From an uncultured Bacilli bacterium (GTDB lineage: Bacteria > Bacillota_I > Bacilli_A > RF39 > UBA660), in the NCBI GenBank assembly GCA_934086935.1, contig CAKOIQ010000025.1, forward strand, positions 1 to 8,285: DNA of 8,285 bases, in the 5' to 3' direction. The translations under genes were made by a program, and so were the position numbers. The notes beneath the pieces are model-generated. The model was not told the DNA's origin, searched no databases, and saw only the letters and a list, made by a program, of their open reading frames with translations. Shown here piece after piece: positions 5,326 to 8,285 of the stretch (positions are counted from its first letter, which is position 1; each line of letters begins with the position of its first letter).

Positions 5326-7446
5326 ATGAACGAAATAGTAATTAACGAATTAGCAGCAGAGCTAAACATCAAAAAAGAACAAATTAAAGCTGTTTTACAG
5401 CTATTAAGTGAAGGATCAACAATTCCTTTCATAGCCCGTTATCGTAAAGAAGCAACAGGGGCATTAGACGAAAATCAAATTGAAAAAATAAATGAAAAAT
5501 ATACATATTATAATAACTTAATGGAAAGAAAAGAAACCGTTATTAGATTAATTGATGAAAAAGGCATGCTTACAGACGAAATCAAAGCAAACATTTTAGC
5601 ATGTACTAAATTAGTAGATGTTGAAGATATTTATTTACCATATAAAGAAAAGAAAAAAACCAAAGCAACTGAAGCAATAAAAATGGGATTAGAACCTTTA
5701 GCAAAACTAATAATGTCCTTTCCAACTAAAGGAGATATGGCATCAATATGTAAGATTGTTCCGGTAGAAGAAACAATTGCTTTAGAAAATACTAAATATA
5801 TCATTAGTGAATGGATAAGTGATAATGCTTATTATCGTAAATTTGTTAGAAACTATATTTATAACAATGGTACTATCGAATCAAAATTAAAGAAAAATGC
5901 TGTTGATGAAAAGAAAACGTATGAAATATATTATAACTTTAGTGAAAAAATAAAATATGCCAAAAGTTATCGTATCCTTGCAATTAACAGAGGTGAAAAA
6001 GAAAATATCTTATCTGTAAAATTAGAATATGATACTGATTATATCTTTAATTACTTAAAAAATAAAATAATCAAAAATCCATCATCATTTGTAACTGAAT
6101 ACGTAGAAAATGCAATTAAGGATGCCTTAAAAAGATTAATATATCCATCCATCGAAAGAGATGTTAGAAACGAATTAACAGAAAAATCTGAAGATACTGC
6201 CATTGATGTCTTTAAAGAAAACTTAGAAAATCTTCTTATGACCCGACCATTAACAGGCTATCGAGTATTAGGCTTCGATCCAGCCTTTAGAACCGGTTGT
6301 AAACTGGCATGTTTAGATGAAAAAGGAAATGTCCTACATAAAGACGTAATATACCCTCATGAGCCTAAAAATGATAAAATAGGAGCCGCTAAGAAGTTAC
6401 TAGAACTAATCTCGACATATAATTTAAATTTAATTGCCATTGGTAATGGAACCGCCTCAAGAGAAAGTGAAGAGTTTGTAGCAGAAACAATTAAAAATCT
6501 AAAAGATGTTTATTACATTATTGTAAGTGAAGCTGGAGCTAGTGTTTATTCGGCTTCAAAAGAAGCACAAAGAGAATTTCCAGATTATGAAGTTCAAGAA
6601 AGATCAGCCGTAAGTATCGGTAGAAGAGTAATAGATCCATTATCAGAATTAGTTAAAATAGATCCCAAAAGTATTGGAGTAGGAGAATATCAACATGATG
6701 TTAATTCAAAAAAACTAACTGAATCTCTAGATTACACAGTAAGTAAAGTAGTAAATAATGTCGGAGTAAACATTAATACATCCTCATCATTTATCTTAAA
6801 ATATATTTCCGGTTTAACCAAACCCGTTATTGACAAAATTATCAAATTTAAAGAAAAAAATGAATTCAAAGATCGTACAGAAATAAAAAAACTAGCTAGT
6901 GATAAAATATATGAACAAGCTATTGGCTTCCTAAGAATCAACAATGGAACTAATCCTTTAGATAATACAGGAATTCATCCAGAAAGTTATGAGTTAACTA
7001 ATCAAATACTAAATGAATTAAATCTTGACATTAAGGATATAAAAACCGAAAAGTTTAAAGAAACCCTAGAAAATGTTGATATCAATAAACTTATTAACAA
7101 GTATCATGATGAATATACTATTAAAGATATTATTAAAGAACTAAAAAATCCTGGATTAGACCCAAGAACCGAAGCACCAGCTCCCATTTTAAGAAACGAC
7201 GTTCTAACCATAGATGATTTAAAAGTTGGAATGGAATTAAAAGGTACAGTTAGAAATGTTGCATCATTTGGTGCCTTCGTAGATATCGGTCTTCATAATG
7301 ATGGATTACTACATATATCTAAAATGAGTACCAACTTTGTAAAAGATCCTACAGACATTGTTAATGTCGGCGATATTATAACTGTTTACGTAGAAGAAGT
7401 ATTTAAAGATAAAGAAAAAGTCGCACTTTCTTTAATAAAAAAATAA
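5326..7446 (+). CDS. tex: Tex, RNA-binding transcription accessory protein (YhgF/YdcI family)
   Basis: This 706-residue cytoplasmic nucleic-acid-binding protein is close to full family length (about 720-775). The order of parts is the standard Tex order. It has an N-terminal helical/HTH region with IPFIARYRKE-TGALDE (33-49) and VEDIYLPYKEKKKTKA (99-114). A YqgF/RuvC-like fold runs from about 313 (VLGFDPAFRTGCKLA) through AIGNGTASRE (371-380), VSEAGASVYSAS (400-411) and IGRRVIDPLSELVKIDPKSIG (431-451). Helix-hairpin-helix segments start near VGVNINTSS (479-487). A C-terminal S1 RNA-binding domain (about 632-706) carries SFGAFVDIG and GLLHISK. Tex is implicated in transcription and in tolerance of transcription and replication stress; its exact biochemical role is unsettled, and the RuvC-like fold is not thought to be an active nuclease. 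GAGGT lies 5 bases before the ATG. It has its own promoter, and no clear hairpin terminator separates it from the tRNA. Confidence 0.97.
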   Translation: MNEIVINELAAELNIKKEQIKAVLQLLSEGSTIPFIARYRKEATGALDENQIEKINEKYTYYNNLMERKETVIRLIDEKGMLTDEIKANILACTKLVDVEDIYLPYKEKKKTKATEAIKMGLEPLAKLIMSFPTKGDMASICKIVPVEETIALENTKYIISEWISDNAYYRKFVRNYIYNNGTIESKLKKNAVDEKKTYEIYYNFSEKIKYAKSYRILAINRGEKENILSVKLEYDTDYIFNYLKNKIIKNPSSFVTEYVENAIKDALKRLIYPSIERDVRNELTEKSEDTAIDVFKENLENLLMTRPLTGYRVLGFDPAFRTGCKLACLDEKGNVLHKDVIYPHEPKNDKIGAAKKLLELISTYNLNLIAIGNGTASRESEEFVAETIKNLKDVYYIIVSEAGASVYSASKEAQREFPDYEVQERSAVSIGRRVIDPLSELVKIDPKSIGVGEYQHDVNSKKLTESLDYTVSKVVNNVGVNINTSSSFILKYISGLTKPVIDKIIKFKEKNEFKDRTEIKKLASDKIYEQAIGFLRINNGTNPLDNTGIHPESYELTNQILNELNLDIKDIKTEKFKETLENVDINKLINKYHDEYTIKDIIKELKNPGLDPRTEAPAPILRNDVLTIDDLKVGMELKGTVRNVASFGAFVDIGLHNDGLLHISKMSTNFVKDPTDIVNVGDIITVYVEEVFKDKEKVALSLIKK

Positions 7447-7453
7447 AAAACAC

Positions 7454-7481
7454 TTGAAAAATTGACAAGTTATGGTATAAT
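7454..7481 (+). promoter_or_regulatory. Promoter of tRNA-Gly
   Basis: TTGAAA (7454-7459) and TATAAT (7476-7481) are separated by 16 bp and helped by a TG-G extension at 7473-7475. The -10 is perfect and the -35 matches five of six bases. Transcription would begin near 7488, about 12 bases before the mature tRNA. The -10 lies at the centre of a perfect inverted repeat. Confidence 0.8.
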
Positions 7482-7495
7482 TAATCTTGTCAATT
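7460..7495. repeat. Perfect 10-bp inverted repeat centred on the tRNA-Gly -10 box
   Basis: AATTGACAAG (7460-7469) and CTTGTCAATT (7486-7495) are exact reverse complements with a 16-base spacer. Their symmetry centre (7477.5) falls within the TATAAT at 7476-7481. The layout resembles a dimeric repressor operator that would block RNA polymerase. The arms could instead form a hairpin in transcripts reading through from tex, but no T-run follows, so a terminator is unlikely. No known binding motif is recognised. Confidence 0.75.
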
Positions 7496-7499
7496 AAAC

Positions 7500-7573
7500 G
7501 CAGGTGTAGTTTAATGGTAGAACTTCAGCCTTCCAAGCTGACCACGTGAGTTCGATTCTCATCACCTGCTCCA
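7500..7573 (+). tRNA. tRNA-Gly (anticodon UCC)
   Basis: This 74-base cloverleaf includes an encoded CCA end. The acceptor stem GCAGGTG (7500-7506) pairs perfectly with CACCTGC (7563-7569). The D-arm is GTTT/GAAC. The anticodon stem TCAGC/GCTGA holds the loop CTTCCAA with anticodon TCC at 7532-7534. The T-arm GTGAG/CTCAT holds the loop TTCGATT. UCC reads the GGA and GGG glycine codons, and GGA is the commonest glycine codon in these AT-rich genes. It stands alone here, behind tex and before a strong terminator. Confidence 0.98.
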
Positions 7574-7611
7574 TAAGATAAAATCGTCGCACCCAAGCGA
7601 TGTTAATGATT

Positions 7612-7639
7612 AAATCAATCAGAAATGATTGATTTTTTT
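7612..7639 (+). terminator. Intrinsic terminator after tRNA-Gly
   Basis: A perfect 10-bp stem, AAATCAATCA (7612-7621) / TGATTGATTT (7626-7635), closes on a GAAA (GNRA) tetraloop, and a run of seven T follows (7633-7639). It lies about 38 bases after the tRNA CCA and only about 10 bases before the ribosome binding site of the next gene, so it doubles as a barrier or attenuator ahead of that gene. Confidence 0.9.
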
Positions 7640-7667
7640 GTCATTTAAGAAAGGTGTTGATGATATT

Positions 7668-7955
7668 ATGATAAAAATAATCAAACAAGAAATGGTTTTA
7701 GTATCTTCTCCAATGAAAAGAAAACAAGTAAATAAATATTTGGGTTATTTAAGAGAATATTTTGAAATTGAATATCGTGAAGATAAAGGAGATAGAACAG
7801 AAAATGGTATGACAGTATTTGATTCTGCAATACCAGATAATTATGAATTGTTGAAAGTGATACCTATAATAGATTTAAATTTATTTAAAGGCAAAGATAT
7901 TACATTTGGATTAGTATTTAGACCTACCATTAAAGAGATAATTAATGAAAAATAA
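7668..7955 (+). CDS. Unrecognised small protein, 95 residues
   Basis: I do not recognise this protein. It is a soluble-looking 95-residue polypeptide with no signal peptide, membrane helix or cysteine. The N-terminal half is basic (SSPMKRKQVNKYLGYLREYF), followed by an acidic and polar stretch (EYREDKGDRTENG). A beta-like C-terminal half follows (IPIIDLNLFKGKDITFGLVF). ATG 7668 is preferred: AAAGGTG at 7650-7656 lies about 11 bases upstream, and the longer frame from TTG 7629 would begin inside the terminator stem. No good promoter is visible between the tRNA terminator and the start, so expression may depend on read-through from the tRNA or on a weak promoter such as TG-A-TTAAAT at 7607-7615. 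It is probably a real accessory gene. Confidence 0.65.
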   Translation: MIKIIKQEMVLVSSPMKRKQVNKYLGYLREYFEIEYREDKGDRTENGMTVFDSAIPDNYELLKVIPIIDLNLFKGKDITFGLVFRPTIKEIINEK

Positions 7956-7994
7956 TTAATTAAAGAGTTTGCGAGGTTTTATTTTACTTCCAAC

Positions 7995-8034
7995 TGTTGG
8001 ATATATACTAGATATGTTGGATGAATCTTGGATG
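7995..8034 (+). repeat. Three TTGGAT direct repeats at 20- and 11-bp spacing
   Basis: TTGGAT occurs at 7997-8002, 8017-8022 and 8028-8033, in near-identical contexts (TGTTGGATA, TGTTGGATG, TCTTGGATG). Start-to-start distances of 20 and 11 bp are close to two turns and one turn of the helix. They lie 14 bp upstream of the -35 of the next small gene, a position suited to an activator, but this is inference. The rest of the 168-bp gap 7956-8123 holds only that promoter and leader. Confidence 0.4.
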
Positions 8035-8046
8035 TTTAAATTTAGG

Positions 8047-8075
8047 TTCAAAATATGTTGAAATTATGGCATAAT
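8047..8075 (+). promoter_or_regulatory. Promoter of the 30-codon gene
   Basis: TTCAAA (8047-8052) and CATAAT (8070-8075) are separated by 17 bp and helped by TG-G at 8067-8069 (extended -10). Transcription would begin near 8082, leaving a leader of about 42 bases, the longest among the genes here. A small inverted repeat, TTCAA/TTGAA (8047-8051 / 8058-8062), overlaps the -35. Confidence 0.6.
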
Positions 8076-8123
8076 TATATATAGAAACGACAGATAAATA
8101 GTAATTTGATAAGGAAAATATAA

Positions 8124-8216
8124 ATGAAAAAAAATTATTTATTAGGTTTATTATTTGGTGTAGCACTTAAAGAAGCTGCAAAGGAAGAAAAAAGTCAAAA
8201 TAATCATGACAAATAA
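8124..8216 (+). CDS. Small protein, 30 residues, possibly membrane-associated
   Basis: This very short gene has a good promoter, an AAGGAA ribosome binding site (8111-8116) 7 bases before the ATG, and a TAA stop. The product begins MKKNYLLGLLFGVALKEAA and ends in a charged tail (KEEKSQNNHDK). The hydrophobic core (YLLGLLFGVAL, residues 5-15) is too short to span a membrane comfortably, so an amphipathic or membrane-surface peptide is likely. It resembles many small Firmicutes proteins of the form basic end, short hydrophobic stretch, charged tail, but matches no named one I know. A bacteriocin, a type I toxin and a small regulatory membrane peptide remain possible; none is supported beyond composition. 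It is followed by a hairpin at 8238-8269. Confidence 0.6.
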   Translation: MKKNYLLGLLFGVALKEAAKEEKSQNNHDK

Positions 8217-8237
8217 ATTACAATTTATCGTTATGTT

Positions 8238-8269
8238 AAAAAGCATTGCTTGCGGCAACGGGTATTTTT
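8238..8269 (-). terminator. Probable terminator of a minus-strand gene entering from the right edge (possibly bidirectional)
   Basis: Read on the minus strand, CGTTGC (8260-8255) and GCAATG (8249-8244) pair over six positions, with one G-U, around the loop CGCAA, and a T-run follows at 8242-8238. On the plus strand the G-U becomes an A-C mismatch, so the minus direction is favoured, although five T at 8265-8269 could let it also end the 30-codon gene. A minus-strand frame from the window edge stops at 8270-8268 just before it; another runs into the hairpin to 8236. The entering gene cannot be identified from so few codons. Confidence 0.45.
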
Positions 8270-8285
8270 ATAATAAACTGAATTT

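Noticed and set aside
6732..6944. Minus-strand open frame inside tex
   Set aside because: It is an antisense shadow of the helix-hairpin-helix region, with no ribosome binding site.
7462..7467. TTGACA as the -35 of the tRNA promoter
   Set aside because: It is a perfect hexamer but only 8 bp from the TATAAT, too close. TTGAAA at 7454-7459 has the right 16-bp spacing, and TTGACA is explained as part of the inverted repeat.
7460..7495. The inverted repeat as the terminator of tex
   Set aside because: The loop is 16 bases and the right arm is followed by AAACG, not a T-run.
7629..7667. N-terminal extension of the 95-residue protein from TTG 7629
   Set aside because: The codon lies inside the right arm of the terminator and the extension encodes terminator sequence.
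7960..8061. A 33-codon plus-strand open frame, protein-like in composition, in the gap before the 30-codon gene
   Set aside because: It has no ATG or ribosome binding site at its head and overlaps the predicted promoter. It could be a decayed gene remnant, but this cannot be supported from sequence alone.
8236..8285. Partial minus-strand coding region at the right edge
   Set aside because: Two minus frames stop near 8268 and 8236 and either could be the end of a gene, but with at most about 15 codons no product can be judged. Only the terminator is reported.
1..8285. CRISPR array, insertion sequence, riboswitch, toxin-antitoxin or restriction system
   Set aside because: No regularly spaced repeats, transposase motifs, terminal inverted repeats, T-box or other recognisable riboswitch core, or defence-family domains were found on either strand.
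1..8285. Mycoplasma-type genetic code (TGA = Trp)
   Set aside because: Tryptophans in all the genes are TGG and the frames close normally under the standard bacterial code.

Overview
The window is strongly AT-rich DNA with the look of a low-GC Firmicute (Bacilli/Erysipelotrichia or an uncultured Mollicutes-related gut lineage). The reasons are GGAGG-type ribosome binding sites, sigma-A-like promoters with TGN-extended -10 boxes, tRNA-encoded CCA, and housekeeping proteins (EF-Tu, YitT family, Tex, a YhcC/YtqA-type radical SAM protein) that read as Firmicutes homologues. Tryptophan is written TGG and every visible gene stops at TAA, so there is no sign of the TGA=Trp code of true mycoplasmas. 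The lineage assignment is inference.

Layout: (1) 1-130 holds the 3' end of tuf and its terminator. (2) 132-1100 is a monocistronic YitT/DUF2179 membrane protein. (3) 1122-2186 is a stand-alone ClpA/B/C D1-like AAA+ ATPase that lacks the N-domain, the second ATPase domain and the usual pore-loop tyrosine. It converges on (4) 2185-2720, an unrecognised Ala-rich helical protein on the minus strand, and the two share a bidirectional terminator. (5) 2728-3662 is a minus-strand radical SAM protein (TIGR01212/YhcC type). Tightly packed divergent promoters separate it from (6) 3669-5297, a large membrane-anchored protein with PepSY-like segments and an OB-like tail. (7) 5299-7446 is tex, a nucleic-acid-binding transcription accessory factor. 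(8) 7454-7639 is tRNA-Gly(UCC), whose -10 box is straddled by a perfect 10-bp inverted repeat, followed by a strong terminator. (9) 7640-8285 holds two small unrecognised genes (95 and 30 codons), three helically phased TTGGAT repeats and a hairpin that probably ends a gene entering from the right on the minus strand.

The genes look like separately transcribed single-gene units, not one pathway. Nearly every gene has its own promoter, and most are followed by a hairpin terminator. Leaders are very short, and the predicted start of transcription falls at or next to the Shine-Dalgarno sequence. Nothing in the window is clearly a defence system, mobile element or CRISPR array. The least ordinary items are the reduced Clp-like ATPase, the operator-like repeat at the tRNA promoter, and the ORFan-bearing segment downstream of the tRNA.
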